Assembly (NCBI GenBank): GCA_027257055.1
Contig: JAPVLO010000182.1
Coordinates: 4,402,001-4,466,000, forward strand
DNA from: Cephalopachus bancanus
Lineage: Eukaryota > Chordata > Mammalia > Primates > Tarsiidae
DNA length: 64,000 bases
Direction: 5' to 3'
The translations under genes and the position numbers were made by a program. Within the stretch, counting starts at the first letter, position 1. The number at the start of each line of letters is the position of its first letter. Shown piece after piece: positions 1 through 13,903 of the stretch. The notes below the pieces were generated by a model that was not told the origin of the DNA, did not search any database, and was given only the letters and a program-made list of their open reading frames with translations.

Positions 1-1
1 A

Positions 2-2165
<2,164 letters not shown>

Positions 2166-2275
2166 TCAAGTTCGTGAGGTCCGCAGCTCAAACAGTTCCT
2201 TTAAATGACACTTTTCATTCGGAACGAGTGGGAGGCATTCATGTTGATCTCAAACAAACCTCAGCAAAGAGGTTG

Positions 2276-3107
2276 TACCAGGGGAGACCACCCCCCCAAA
2301 AAACCAATGACCTTTTGGAGATGGGCCCCTTAAAGTACAGGCTTCCTTTGCTACGTAAGTGTTCTAGAAAACCATCAGCGTCAGTGTACCAGCTAGCATT
2401 GTTGTGAGAGGGTGCGTTTGGCTTCAGTTGATATTTTTTTGAGATTCCTTCAGTGCATTTGCCTATTTCATAATGGATGGTTTTTACAAGTGCACCTGCC
2501 CACACCACACTGAGTGTTCATCAGCTTTTGACCAAAAGTGGCATGACCCCATGTCCCACCCTCCCTGTTCACCCAACCTCAACTCAATCTACTTTTCTTG
2601 TTTCCCTGGATGAAAAAAGTCCTTAAAGGGAAATGTTTTGCCCATGTGGAAGAGGTGAAACAGAAAATAGCAGAAGCGCCGGGCTCGGTGTCTCGGCCTG
2701 TAATCCCGCGCCTTTGGGAGGCTGAGGTGAGTGGATTGCCTGAGCCTGCGGGTTCAAGACCCGCCTGGGCAGCAAGACCTCATCTCTACAATAAATCAAA
2801 AAATCAGCCGGGCGTGGTAGCGCATGCCTGTAATTCCGGCTACTGGGAAGGCTGAGGCGGAAGGATCGCCGGGGCCCAGTAGGTCGAGGCTGCCACTGCA
2901 CTCCAGTCTGGGTGACAGAGTGAGACTCCAACTCGAAAAAAAAGAAAAAGAAAATAGCAGAAGCACTAAAAGGCATCACAATCGATGAGTTCAAAAACCA
3001 TTTTAAGAAGTAGAAAAAGCATCTCAACAGGTGTAACGCATCAAACAGAGAATACTTTGAAGGTGACTGAGGTTTAAACAAGTAAGAATAAATACACAAT
3101 TTTATTT
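2276..3107 (+). mobile_element. Mariner-type DNA transposon relic, copy 1 (split by an Alu)
   Basis: It starts at a TA with a terminal repeat similar to that of the copy at 28757, including the shared internal run 'CTTTTGGAG(A/G)(T/G)GGGCCC'. After about 150 bases of unrelated or strongly diverged DNA, the remains of a transposase C-terminus can be read: A-H-T-T-L-S-V, then F-P-W-M-K-K-V-L-K-G-K-C-F and V-E-E-V-K-Q-K-I-A-E-A, and after the Alu an ending E-Y-F-E-G-D. There are stops and frameshifts, so it is dead. The family is related to Tc1/mariner; I could not assign a named subfamily. The 3' end was displaced by the rearrangement at 3.1-4.5 kb. Confidence 0.75.
2678..2948 (+). mobile_element. 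Alu, young subfamily, inside mariner copy 1
   Basis: Flanked by a perfect 16-base target duplication (2662-2677 and 2949-2964, AGAAAATAGCAGAAGC). It has the short left arm of the young group and a 14-base loss in the right arm just before 'CCACTGCACTCC'. Confidence 0.95.
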
Positions 3108-3110
3108 CTT

Positions 3111-3200
3111 TATTTTTTGAGTCAGAGTCTCACTCTGTCACCCAGGCTGGAGTGCAGTGGCATGCTCGTGGCCACTAGAGCTTCGACCTGCTGGGCTCAG
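3111..3200 (-). mobile_element. Truncated Alu (tail-side third)
   Basis: Only the 3' third of an antisense Alu remains, from the T tract to 'CTGCTGGGCTCAG'. It then joins abruptly to unique DNA that is repeated at 4267. It appears to be the left partner of the Alu-mediated duplication. Confidence 0.85.
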
Positions 3201-3397
3201 GACTCCTGAATGACAAAGCACCCTGAGCACTTCTGTACTGGAGTAAAGTAAGTGTTATGGAAATTGTAAGTTTAGTTTGCCAAGGATGTTGCTTGACTCT
3301 CCTTTCTTCCAAACCTTATTCAAATAGTCAGTGATATAAAACAGTGGTTGCATAACAAGCCCGATATACGGCAGAGGTAAGCTTCAGAGACACTCTT

Positions 3398-3703
3398 GGT
3401 TTTTTTTGTTTTTTTTTTTTGAGTTGGAGTCTCACTCTTGTTGCCCAGGTTGGAGTGCAGTGGCACACTCATGGCTGCCGCAGCCTCGACCTGCTGGACA
3501 TAGGCAATCCTTCTGCCTTTGCCTTTCAAGTAGCTGGAACTATAGACGCACACCACCATGCCCGGCTAATTTTTTTATTTTATTGTAGAGACGAGGTCTC
3601 AACAAGTTGCCCAGGCTGGCCTTGAACCCCCAGGCTCAGGCAATTCTCTTACCTCGGCCTCCCAAAGTGCTGGAATTACAGGTTGAGCCACCCCCGCCCA
3701 GCC
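3398..3703 (-). mobile_element. Alu
   Basis: Full-length, antisense to the window. A 13-base target duplication CAGAGACACTCTT (3385-3397 and 3704-3716) splits the first copy of the tandem duplication, so it is younger than that duplication. Confidence 0.94.
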
Positions 3704-3806
3704 CAGAGACACTCTTATCTGCAGTCTGCATTCCTTGGTGTCCCATTCAGAAGGGAAACAATTCCATTAAATTACTACCAGAAGATAAAAAACAATGCTC
3801 TCTCTC

Positions 3807-4100
3807 TTTTTTTTTTTTTGAGTTGGAGTCTCACTCTGTTGCCCAGGCTGGAGTGCAGTGGTACACTCACAGCTACCACAGCCTCGGCCTGCTGGGCTCA
3901 GGCAATCCTTCCACCTCAGCCTTCCAAGCAGCTGAAACCACAGGTGTGTACCACCACACCCAGCTAAGTGTTTGATTTATTGCAGAGACGAGGTATCACC
4001 AAGTTGTCCAGGCTGGTCTTGAACCCCTGGGCTCAGGCAATCCTCATGCTTCTACCTCCCAAAATACTGGGATTACAGGCATGAGCCACTGTGCCCGGCT
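3807..4100 (-). mobile_element. Alu, probable crossover hybrid
   Basis: A full-length element without matching flanks of its own. Its left flank matches the empty site at 4540, and its right flank (CACATATTTTTAT) matches the left flank of the truncated Alu at 3111. This is what unequal crossing-over between two Alus would leave. Confidence 0.85.
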
Positions 4101-4583
4101 TCACATATTTTTATAAATAAATTCTGAGTCCTCTTGTATAACCGAATACACACTTGGAAGGTTTAGTCATTGCACACAAATACACATGCAACTATTTTCT
4201 TAATGTTTCGGCTCCATCCATGAAAACTCACACCCTGGTCTCATGAAGTGTGAGGAATTCACTCACTCCTGAATAAAAGATCACCCTAAGCACTTCTGTA
4301 CTGGAACAAAGTAAGCGTCATGGAAATTATAAGTTTTGTTTGCTAAGGGTGTTGCTTGACTCTCCTTTCTTCCAAACCTTACTCAAATAATCAATGATAT
4401 AAAACAGTGGTTGCATCACAAATCCTGATACCTACAAGAGACAGAGGCAAGATTCAGAGACACTCTTATCTGCAGTCTGCATTCCTTGGTGTCCCATTCA
4501 GAAGGTAAGGAACACTCCCAGAAGATAAAAGACAATGCTCTTTAAAGAACAAGAGTCAAATTATGGAACTATTTTTTTTTTTT

Positions 4584-4650
4584 AAAGCAGGATTTATTGA
4601 GAGAACAGAAAAGCTCCCATAACAGGAGGGGACCTGAAGGGGTTGCCCTG
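4584..4650 (-). mobile_element. Retroelement 3' end of unknown family (copy A)
   Basis: Read on the minus strand it has 'GGTCCCCTCC..GGGAGCTTTT', an AATAAAT polyadenylation signal, 'CCTGCTTT' and then a poly(A) run at 4571-4583. A second, related copy is at 18596. It resembles the R region of an LTR or the end of a polyadenylated transcript; I cannot name it. Confidence 0.45.
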
Positions 4651-4799
4651 AAAATGCTTTTAATCCTTCCTCTTCCCCAACTTCCCACTTGAATGATACT
4701 TGAGTTTCTTAATGCAATGCTTTTACATAAAACGCAAAAACGAATTTGGTGACAGCTCATTTCCTTATCAAAAGCGCTAAAGATGGTCCTGTGGCTCTT

Positions 4800-5440
4800 T
4801 ACTGCCATGATGCTCTCCGGGATTCTACAATGTATTTTTTCTCAGACGTGCTCAACCTCTCCCCTTCGAGAACCCATCTGCCTCTTCCTTCAAGATAACG
4901 ATTTACTCCTACTGAGGATAAAACAAATTCTCATTGATTGCGTCGTACTGCCCCCGTTTCCACCCCTGCACTATCTAACATCCCAGTGAGTGTCCCGTGT
5001 CTTCCAAGGCGCCTGCCCTGTAACGCACTACAACCTGGCTTCCGATACCGTCCTCTCCTGAAATTCCTACGCTTGAAGGTCAACAGCGATGTCTTCCTCA
5101 CCAAATGTAATCAATCGCCTCCCATTCTCCTTGACATTTCCTCCAGAGAAAACACTCCCGCCCCCTTCCTTAGGACTACCGGGCTCCTGTAGTGTAACCA
5201 CTCTCCCCTTAACGAGCTCAAACGAAATCTCTTTTTCTTCCTTTGGCACCAACTCCTCCTACTCCCCAACCACTCAACCAGCATGCTTCACAGACACCCT
5301 TGCGGTTGCTTCCTTTTCCATCTTGTCTGTCCAGAAATATTTCGAGTCACCTCAGGCTCAGGTTGGAATCTTGTTTGTATCTGCGTTCGTTACTGCATGC
5401 CCACATTACTGAACGCACCGGTGCGCTCACTAAATATCTG
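4800..5440 (+). mobile_element. L2-like LINE fragment
   Basis: A C-rich, low-purine stretch with heavily decayed similarity to the coding part of the mammalian L2 LINE. Examples are 'ACAACCTGGCTTCC', 'CTTGAAGGTCA', 'CTCCTTGACAT' and 'CAACTCCTCCTACTC'. No intact reading frame. The open frames here are accidents of the stop-poor composition. Confidence 0.55.
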
Positions 5441-5644
5441 GTCAACCAATAAGTGGGAGGGCTATAATAGGAATTAATTTAGTGAAAAGAATTTGTATGC
5501 ATGCTCTCTCAACTTCTAAGGAGGGAGACAGATAATATTTCTTGTTCTAAAACATAATTTTCACCATCCCTGCTGACTATGAAAATAAATCTTCGTCTTC
5601 TTTAAAGATAGCGTCCTGAACAGAGTAGCTCAGAACTCAACTTT

Positions 5645-5930
5645 TTCTGAGTTGGAGTCGCACTCTGTCGCCCAGGCTGGAGTGCAGTGGCACGCTCACA
5701 GCCACCGCAGCCTCGATTTGCTGGGCTCAGGTGATCCTTTCTCCTCAGCCTTCCAAGTAACTGGAACTACAGGCCTGCACCTCCATGTCTGGCTAATTTT
5801 TTTATTTACTGTAGAGACGAGGTCTTGCCATGTTGCCCAGGCTGGTCTTGAACCCCTGGGCTCAGTCAGTTCTCTCGCCTTTGCTTCCCAAAGTGCTGGG
5901 AGGACAGGCGTGAGTCACCGTGCCTGGCCA
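5645..5930 (-). mobile_element. Alu
   Basis: Full-length, with an 11-base target duplication AACTCAACTTT at 5634-5644 and 5931-5941. Confidence 0.94.
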
Positions 5931-5941
5931 AACTCAACTTT

Positions 5942-6756
5942 CTAAGGCTGCTTTCTCCTCTTCTGCCAGACTATTTGGAAGATGTTAGCTCTTTTAAGTA
6001 CCAGACACATATTTTTAAGCCATGAGGTGCTTTTGGAAAAAGAATCATGCCTTTCAGCATTTAGCCTGAGATATGTTTCTGGACTTTTGAGATCTAACAG
6101 CTTCTTCACTTAAACCAATAATGAGGGCAAGTTAAATTCATCTATTATTTTCCAGAAGGTTGAGTGAGTCAAGAAAAGGTATTGGGTGGCATTGAAGCAA
6201 ACAGAAACATGCACATTTGCTTGATCGCAAATGGTCTCTGAAACTGTTTTCCACCCAGACAGAATAGTATCTTTCAGAACTGTGCATTCCACAACATCGT
6301 AAACAGCAGGCTAAAGGATCGCCACCCTGAATTTGAATTGCAGTGGCGTGTCACAGAGAGTTTATCAACGAAACACCCACAAGACACAAAAACGGATGAA
6401 GCCTTCTGCGTGCAGCTCAGGTGATACCTCCAGCACATTTGGGAGACTGGCTCCAGCCACATGCCCAAAGAGTGTTTGCATCAGTCCAAATCCCCATCTG
6501 ACGCCTGGGATTTCTGTCCTCTGTGCCTGCCAAAGTTGTCACTTGACTCAGGGGAAATTAACTTTTTCCTCAAGACAGCCCATGTTCATTCCAGACAGTT
6601 CTGTTTATTAGAAGATCATGTATCCTCCTTTTGGCTCCTCCCTGTAGATTTATGGGCTGTTGGTCAGGAAGGCTTTGTGGCCGTTAGGCTGGTGCTCTGG
6701 ATTCCTGGTTGTAATTCTTTATCTGAAAATCAGATATTATTGGCTAATATCAATGC
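5942..6756. other. Intron 8 segment without recognised element
   Basis: About 0.8 kb of unremarkable intron sequence. Several short open frames exist but none resembles a known protein or is flanked by splice sites in frame with the gene. Confidence 0.4.
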
Positions 6757-6759
6757 ATC

Positions 6760-6905
6760 CTCAAAGTGCTGTGGTTCAAGATACCTGGAAGGCTGAGGTG
6801 GAAGACCATTTGAGTCCAGCAGGTGGATACTGGGGTGACAGTGAGTGTGCCACTGCATTCCATCCAGTCGGGGGAGTGAGACTCCAACTCAAAAAGAAAA
6901 AAAGG
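6760..6905 (+). mobile_element. Alu right-arm fragment, diverged
   Basis: 'CTGGAAGGCTGAGGTGGAAG', then 'GTGCCACTGCATTCC', 'GAGTGAGACTCCAACTC' and an A-rich tail. The left arm is missing. Confidence 0.8.
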
Positions 6906-7769
6906 CATTCTCTAAACATTTGTATTCCAAGTGCTGAATTCAATGAGACTATATACTGATTCCAATGATTCAACCACGAAGGATATCATTTCCACAACTT
7001 ATTTTCGGCAAGTTTTCTCAGAGTCCATTTGGGGTCACCAGAACAAAATGTCTCAGTATGTTATAATCACATCTCACTGACACAAAATAGCAAATTAGTC
7101 ATCCACTTCATTGACCATGTGATTGGAAGCAAATTGTTCACTTTGATTGTTCATACGTTAAAAATCTTTAAGATAGTCACAGGTCCTCTACTATGATACA
7201 TAGACTCACAATTCATTTTGCTTTCCTTTATTTTTTCTTTTTAAGAAAAATGTCATGTATACACATGGTTTCATCTTTTCTAGAATTCCAAATGAATGAA
7301 ATAATAAGTTTGTAGGTGTTTGTGTCTGGCTTCTTTCACTTAGTTTAGCGCTTTTGAAATTTATCCATGTTGTTTGTGTATCAGTATATCATAGTTCATT
7401 TCTTTTGCTGATAATATTCCATTATATTGATATGCCATAATTTGTTTATCCATTCATCAGCTGATGGCTATTTGTGTTCCTTCCCATTTGGGGCTATTGT
7501 TAATAAAGCTACTATGTACATTCGCATGAAAGTTTTTGTGCGGTTCTATGCTTCCACTTCTTTGGGGTAAAGCTGGGTCATACAGTAAGTATATGATTCG
7601 TTTTAAAATAAGCTGCTAAATATTTTCCAGAGTGTCTGTACCATTCTGTATTTCTACCAGCAGTATATGTAAGCTACAATTCATCCTTGTGCCAAAACTT
7701 GGCATGGTTAGTCTCTGAAATTTTTATCATTCTAATTGGTGTGTAGTGGTATCTCACTGATTCTTTTTA

Positions 7770-8063
7770 TCTTTTAATTTTTTTGAGTTGGAATTTTACT
7801 CTGTTGTCCAGGCTGCAGTGCAGTGTTATGCTCATGACCACCACAGCTTCTACCTGCTGGGCTCAGGTGATCCCTCTGCCCCAGTCTTCCAAGTAGCTGG
7901 AACTACAGGCATGCGCCACCATGCTCAGCTGATTTTTTGATTTATTGTAGAGATGAGGTCTCGCCAAGTTGCCCAGGCTGGCCTCGAACCCGTGGGCCCA
8001 GGCAATCCTCTCACCTTGGCCTCCCAAAGTGCTGAGATTATAGGCTTGAGCCACTGCACTGGG
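7770..8063 (-). mobile_element. Alu
   Basis: Full-length and diverged; it interrupts the L1 between 'GTATCTCACTGA' and 'ATTTCCCTGATG'. Confidence 0.92.
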
Positions 8064-8133
8064 CCTCTGACTCTAATTACCATTTCCCTGATGTCTAATG
8101 GTGTTGAATATCTTTGTCCATGCTTATTTGCCA

Positions 8134-8168
8134 TAAATAAATAAATAAATAAAATATATATATATATA

Positions 8169-8201
<33 letters not shown>

Positions 8202-8204
8202 TGT
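8134..8204. repeat. Compound microsatellite (AAAT)n-(TA)n-(TG)n
   Basis: Five AAAT-type units, then about 8 TA and then about 17 TG units, directly abutting the tail side of the Alu at 8205. It probably grew out of that Alu's A-rich tail. Confidence 0.95.
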
Positions 8205-8467
8205 ATTTATATTTGAGTTGGAGTCTCACTCTGTCACCCAGGCTGGAGTGTAGTGGCATGCTCCTAACCACTACTGCCTCAATCTTCCAAGCAGCTGGAA
8301 CTACAGGCATGTGCCACCATGCCTGGCTAATTCTTCTGGATTTATTGTAGAGATGAGATCTCGCCAAGTTGCCCAGGCTGATCTTGAATCCCTGGGGTCA
8401 GGCAATCCTCTTGCCTCTGCCTCCCAAAGTGCTGGGATTACAGGTGTTGAGCCACCATGCCCAGCCC
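8205..8467 (-). mobile_element. Alu
   Basis: Antisense Alu whose tail side is the microsatellite at 8134. About 15 bases are missing in the middle of the right arm (before 'CTCAATCTTCC'). Confidence 0.92.
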
Positions 8468-9188
8468 AGTTTTATATATTTTTGGAGAACCATTTGTTTA
8501 ATCTTTTGTCCATTTTTTTCTTATTATTAATTGTAAGAGTCCTTTCTATATTCTTTTATCAGATATTTCAAGATCTTTCAAATCTTTTATCAGATACATG
8601 CTTTGCAGATATCTTCTCCCAGTCTGTGCTTTTCTTTTCTTTTTTTTTAAGTAGTAACTTTTATAAAGCAAAACATTTCTAATTTTAATGAAGTCTGGGT
8701 TATGATAGTTTTGTGTGTGTCCTACTTAAGAAGTCTAACCCAAAGCCGCTAAGGTTTTTTCTTATGTGCTCTTCTAGAAGGTGTATAGTTTTAGCATTTA
8801 CGTCCATTTCAAATTTATTACTACATATGATGTGACATACAGGTTGAAGTTGAATTTTTTGCATACGGATATCCAATTATTCCAGCACCATTCATTAAAA
8901 AGAGTATCTTTTCCTCATTGGATTAACAGGTTATCGTTGTCAAAAATCAATTGACCATAAATACTTTTCTGTATATATATTATGACTGAGTAAAACATTT
9001 TAAAAAGGTGAATATAATCTCGGCACCCCTCAAAAAATCAGTTGACCATATATGAGGCTCTATTTCATACTCAACTTTGTTCCATTATCTATAAAACCAT
9101 TCCTATGTCAATATCTTATTGTCTTGATTAATGTAATTTTATAGCAAGTCTTAAAATCAGGTAGGTTAAGTTCTCCAACTTTGTTTTT

Positions 9189-9461
9189 TTTGTTGTTGTT
9201 GTTGTTGTTTTTTTTTTGAGTTAGAGTTTCACTCCATCGCCCAGACTGGAATGCAGGGCTCCGGCGATCCTTCCGCCTCAGCCCTCCGAGTAGCCGGAAT
9301 TATAGGCATGTGCTACCACGCCCGGCTGATTTTTGATTTATTGTAGAGATGAGGTCTCGCCCGGTTGCCCAGGCGGGTCTTGAACCCGCGGGCTCAGGCA
9401 ATCCACTCACCTCAGCCTCCCAAAGGCGCGGGATTACAGGCTGAGTCACCGAGCCAAGCTT
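9189..9461 (-). mobile_element. Alu, young-type, with right-arm deletion
   Basis: Target duplication CAACTTTGTTTTT at 9176-9188 and 9462-9474. It carries the GCGGG/CCCGC B-box hairpin and 'AAAGGCGCGGG', and lacks about 35 bases after 'GGAATGCAG'. (GTT)n lies in the tail. Confidence 0.93.
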
Positions 9462-9911
9462 CAACTTTGTTTTTCTTGTTAAAATTTATGTTGAATATTC
9501 TAGATCCTTGGCACTTCCACAAAATATTTAGCATTCACTTATCAACTTCTATCAACAAAAGAAGACTGCTGAAAATTTAATCGAAATTATGCTGAATGAA
9601 GACAGACCAATTTGGAGAGAACTGATGTCTTAAAGGATATCTTCTCATCCATGAGCATGGTAATCTCATGTATTTATTTATTCCTATTACTATTATTCAT
9701 TTATTTAGTCTTCTTCAATCATTCTCATCAGTGTTTTCAAGCTTTTGACAGGTCTTATACATAGTTCATAAAATGTATCCCTAAATCGTTACTATTTTTT
9801 AATTTGATTACAAATGGCATTGTTTTATTTCAACTTTCATTGTTTGCTGTATATAGGAATAAAATTGTGTATATAATTAATGCATATAAATAGAAAATTG
9901 TGTATCATATG

Positions 9912-10608
9912 TGATATGGGTTGGGTATTTGTCCCCTCTAAATCTCATGCTGAAATGTGATCCCCAAAGCTGGAGGAGCGGCCGACTGAGAGGTGTCTGA
10001 GTCATAGGGGAGGATCCTTGAGTTCTAGCTCTATTGGGTTACAGGGAAGCTGGTTGTTTAAAATAATCTGGCACCTCCCTTCTCTCTCTTGCTTCCTTCT
10101 TGCCATGTGGCACGCCTCTACGATCTTCATTCTGCCATGATTATAAGCTGCCTGAGGCCCTCACAAGAAGGAGATACTGGCACTATGCTGTTTTTTTTTT
10201 TTTTTTTTTTTTTTGAGTTGGAGTCTCACTCGGTCACCCAGACTGGAGTGCAGTAGCCACTCCTGGCCACTGCAGCCTCAACGACCTGCTGGGCTCCGGT
10301 GATCCTTCCGCCTCAGCCTTCCAAGTAGCTGGAACTACAGGCGCGCACTACCACACCCAGCTAACTTTTGATTTATTGTAGAGATGAGGTCTCGCCAAGT
10401 TGCCCAGGCGGGTCTCGAACCCCCGGGCTCAGGCAATCCACTCACCTCAGCCTCCCAAAGGTGCGGGATTACAGGCTGAGCCACCGAGTCTGGCTTACTA
10501 TGCTGCTTTTTTACTGTCAGCCGAACTGTGAGCCAAAATAAACCTCTTTCTTTATAAATTACGCAGCCTCTGGTATTTCTTTAAGGCAATGCAAAATGAA
10601 GTAATACA
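9912..10608 (+). mobile_element. MaLR solo LTR (THE1/MST type), split by an Alu
   Basis: Begins TGATATGGGTTGGG and includes 'AATCTCATGCTGAAATGTGATCCCC', 'GAGAGGTGTCTGAGTCA', 'CTGGTTGTTTAAAA', 'CTCTCTCTTGCTTCCTTC' and an 'AATAAACCTCTTTC' polyadenylation region, ending TAATACA. These are hallmarks of mammalian MaLR LTRs. It sits inside the antisense L1 and is therefore younger than it. Confidence 0.92.
10191..10496 (-). mobile_element. Alu inside the MaLR LTR
   Basis: Target duplication ACTATGCTG (10182-10190 and 10497-10505) falls within the LTR. Near-intact CpGs indicate a recent insertion. Confidence 0.94.
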
Positions 10609-10723
10609 TGACTCTGCTTAGCTTATCTATTAATTCACATAGGTTTTTAAAAATATATATTCCTTAGGATTTTCTATGAAGATGATCATACAGCCTGGTG
10701 AATAAAGACAGTTTTGCTTGTCT

Positions 10724-10857
10724 ATTTTTTTTATTTTGTAGAGACAGGACTGTGCTATGTTGCCTAGCCTGGTCTCAAACTCCAGGCCTCAAGCAATCCT
10801 CTTGTTTTGGCCTCCCAAAGTGCTGGGATTATAGGTATGAGTTGCTACACCTAGCCT
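10724..10857 (-). mobile_element. Alu monomer (FLAM-like)
   Basis: A single left-arm monomer flanked by diverged copies of AAGACAGTTTT. It probably predates the dimeric Alus. Confidence 0.8.
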
Positions 10858-11317
10858 AACAAGACAGTTTTACTTCTGTTCCAACTTGAATCCCTTTAAT
10901 TTCTTTTTATTGACTTATTGCATTCACTAATTTTTTAGTACAATATTCCATAGAAGTGGTGAGAATGGACATCCTCACCTTTTTCCTAATCTTGGGAAAT
11001 AAGTATTCAGTCTTTTACTGGTAAATCTGAGGTTAACTGCAGGTTTTTCCTTGATACCCTTTATCAGGATAAGAAAATTCCCTTATACTTCTAGATGCTG
11101 ATAGCTTTTATAATGGATAAGTGTGGAATTCTGACAAGTACTTTTCTCTTTGTACTGAAATATCATATAATTTTTAAAAATTTACTTTAAAATATTATGA
11201 ATAACATATTGACTTTTGAATATTAAACCAACCTTGCATGTGTGGGATAAACCTTGCTTACTCATAATGTATTACCCTTCTATGCAGAGCTAGATTCAAT
11301 TTGCAAATATTTTGTTT

Positions 11318-11601
11318 TTTGAGTTGGGTCTCACCCTGTCACCCAGGCTGGAGTGCAGTGGCATAATCACAGCTCACCATGGCCTCAACTTCCTGGGCTC
11401 AGATGAACCTTCTGCCTCAGCCTCTGAGTAGCTGGGACTATAGGAGCATGCCATCACATCTGACTAACTTTTTAAATTTTTTGTATAGACAAGGTACTGC
11501 TGTGTTGCCCAGACTGATCTTAAACTCCTGGGTTCAGGTAATCTTCCCGCCTCGGCTTCCCAAAGTTCTGGGATTATAGGTGTGAGCCACCATGTCTGGC
11601 C
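11318..11601 (-). mobile_element. Alu
   Basis: Long target duplication, about 20 bases, beginning TCAATTTGC(A/T)AATATTTTG (11297-11317 and 11602-11622). It is a more haplorhine-like, older (J-type) sequence with 'CAAACTTCCTGGGCTCA'-like left arm. Confidence 0.93.
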
Positions 11602-11918
11602 TCAATTTGCTAATATTTTGTTAAAGATTTTTGCATCTAAATTAATGAGGGATATTGGTCTGTAGGTTTTTTTTTTCTTTTTCTTTCTTTTTTTTTTTTT
11701 TTTTTTTGGTAATGTCTTTGGTTTGGTTTGGGTACCAGAGTAATTGCTGACCTCTCAGAGTAAGTTGGGAGAGGATTCCTTCCTCTTTTATTTTCTAAAA
11801 AAATATGTAGAATTGGTGTTACTTCTTACTTTTGTGTTTCATAGAATTTGCCGGTGAAGCCATTTGGGCCTGGAATTCTCTTTGTGAGAATGTTTTAAAA
11901 TACAAATTCAATTTATTT

Positions 11919-12200
11919 ATTTATTTTTGAGTCAGAGTCTTACTCTGTTGCCCAGGCTGGAGGGCAATGCCACACTCATGGCTACCGCAGCCTTGACCTG
12001 CTGGGCTCAGGCAATCCTTCCAAGGAGCTGGAACTACAGATGCGTGCTACCACGCCCAGCTTATTTTTTATTTATTTATTGTAGAGAAGAGGTCTCACCA
12101 AGTTGCCCAGGCTGGTCTCAAATTCCTGAGCTCAGGCAATTCTCTCACCTTGGTCTCCCAAAGTGCTAAGATTACAGGCATGAGCCACTGTGCCTGGCCG
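11919..12200 (-). mobile_element. Alu, nested (inner)
   Basis: It lies in the T tract of the next Alu. The only target duplication (TTCAATTTATTT, 11907-11918 and 12509-12520) brackets both elements together. Confidence 0.9.
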
Positions 12201-12508
12201 CCTTTTTTTTTTTTAATTCTTTTTAGTTGGAGTCTCACTCTATCACCCAGGCTGGAGGGCAGTGGCACGCTCATGGTCACCACAGCCTCAATCTGATGGG
12301 CTCAGGCGATCCTTCTGCCTCAGCCGATCCTTCTGCCTCAGCCCTCCAAGTAGCTGGAACTACAGACACATGCTACCACAGCCAGCTAATTTTTTGATGA
12401 GGTCTTGCAAGTGACCCAGACTGGTCTTGGACCCATGGGTTCAGGCAATCCTCTCACCTTGACCTTCCAAAGTGCTGGGATTATAGGCATGAGCCACCAT
12501 GCCCAGCC
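12201..12508 (-). mobile_element. Alu, nested (outer)
   Basis: The partner of the element above. It holds a small internal duplication of 'GATCCTTCTGCCTCAGCC' near 12310-12345. Confidence 0.9.
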
Positions 12509-12895
12509 TTCAATTTATTTAAGAGACACAGGGTAATTCAGGTTATCTATTTGTTTTTAAGTAAACTTTGATAGTTTATATATTTCAAGAAATGTATTTT
12601 GCCTAAGTTGAGTTTATTGGCATAGAAAATTATAATATTTTGTTGATGCCTACAGACTTTATAGTGAGGTTCCCTCTTTTATACCTGATATTGATAGTTT
12701 GTATTCTCTTTTCCTTATTAATTTAATTAGAGGTTTAATGATTTTATTGGTCTTTAAAAACCAGATTTTGGCTTCATTGATTTTTCTCTATTGTTTTTCT
12801 ATTTTCATTCCTTTGATTTTTTTTTGCTTTATATTTATTATTTCCTTCTGCTTGCTTTATGTTTAATTTGCTCTTCCTTTTAAAAGTTTGCTGTC

Positions 12896-13200
12896 AGCTG
12901 GGTGTGGTGGCTCATGCCTATAGTCCCAGCACTTTGGGAGGTGGAGGTGAGAGGAGTGCCTGAGACCACGGGTTCAAGACCAGCCTGGGCACTTGGTGAA
13001 ACCTCGTCTCTATAATAAATCAAAAAGTTAGTCGGCGCATGCCTGTAATTCCAGTTACCTGGAGGGATGAAGCGGAAGGATAGCCTGAACCCAGCCAGTT
13101 GAGGCTGAGGTGCCTGTGAGCATGCCACTGTACTCCAGCCTGGGCGACAAAGTAAGACTCCAACTAAAAAAAAAAGTTAAAAAATTAAAAAATTAAAATA
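12896..13200 (+). mobile_element. Alu
   Basis: Target duplication AAAA(G)TTTGCTGTC at 12882-12895 and 13201-13213. The tail is an irregular A-rich tract (13164-13200). Confidence 0.93.
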
Positions 13201-13903
13201 AAAATTTGCTGTCTGCTTTCTTAATGTGGAGGCTTAGATCACTGATTCTAAACTTCTTTTTTCTGATATTTAGGAAAAAAATAAAGTTCCATCTAAGCAT
13301 TGCTTTATTTGCATCCCATAAACTTTGAAATGGTATACTTTATTTTTCAATTCAAAATATTTTCTAATTTCCTTTGTGATTTTTTTCTTTGATTCATGTG
13401 TTTTTAGAAGGGTGTTGCTTAATATCCAAATATTTGATAATTTTCCAGATATCTTTCTGTTATTGATTTCTAGTTTAATTCCATTCTGGCCAAATAACCT
13501 ATTTTTATATGCTTTCAATCCTTTTAAATTTATTGAAACTTGTTCGATGGCTCAGAATATAGTCTCTCTTGGCAAATGTTCTATGAGCACTTCAAATGGA
13601 ATGCATATTCTGTTGTTTATTAAAGGACCCAACTGTAATTTTAGATGTTTCTCCTTTCATTTCTACACATTTTGCTTCATGTAATTTGCATTTGTTATCA
13701 GAGGCATGTACATTTAGGTCTCTTCTATCCTCTTGATAAACTGACCTGCCTTTTAATGTGTTTCTCATTTTCGTCAAATTTGGAAAGCATCTGACTATCA
13801 TTTCTGCAAATACTTTTTCTTTATCCCCTCCTTCCAAGACTTGTAATCACGCATACATTAGGCCACTTAATATTGTCCCACAACTCCCTGACGCTTTGCT
13901 AGG

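Larger units (their letters stand above)
3201..4545. repeat. Alu-flanked tandem duplication of intronic DNA
   Basis: About 280 bases of single-copy-like DNA at 3201-3397 plus 3717-3806 recur at 4266-4540, at roughly 90% identity by eye; both contain 'GCACTTCTGTACTGGA' and 'TCTGCAGTCTGCATTCC'. An Alu (3807-4100) separates the copies. The first copy was later hit by the Alu at 3398. See findings for the crossover model. Confidence 0.88.

Noticed and set aside
9912..10608. A complete endogenous retrovirus around the MaLR LTR
   Set aside because: Only one LTR is present, set directly in L1 DNA on both sides; no internal genes were found.
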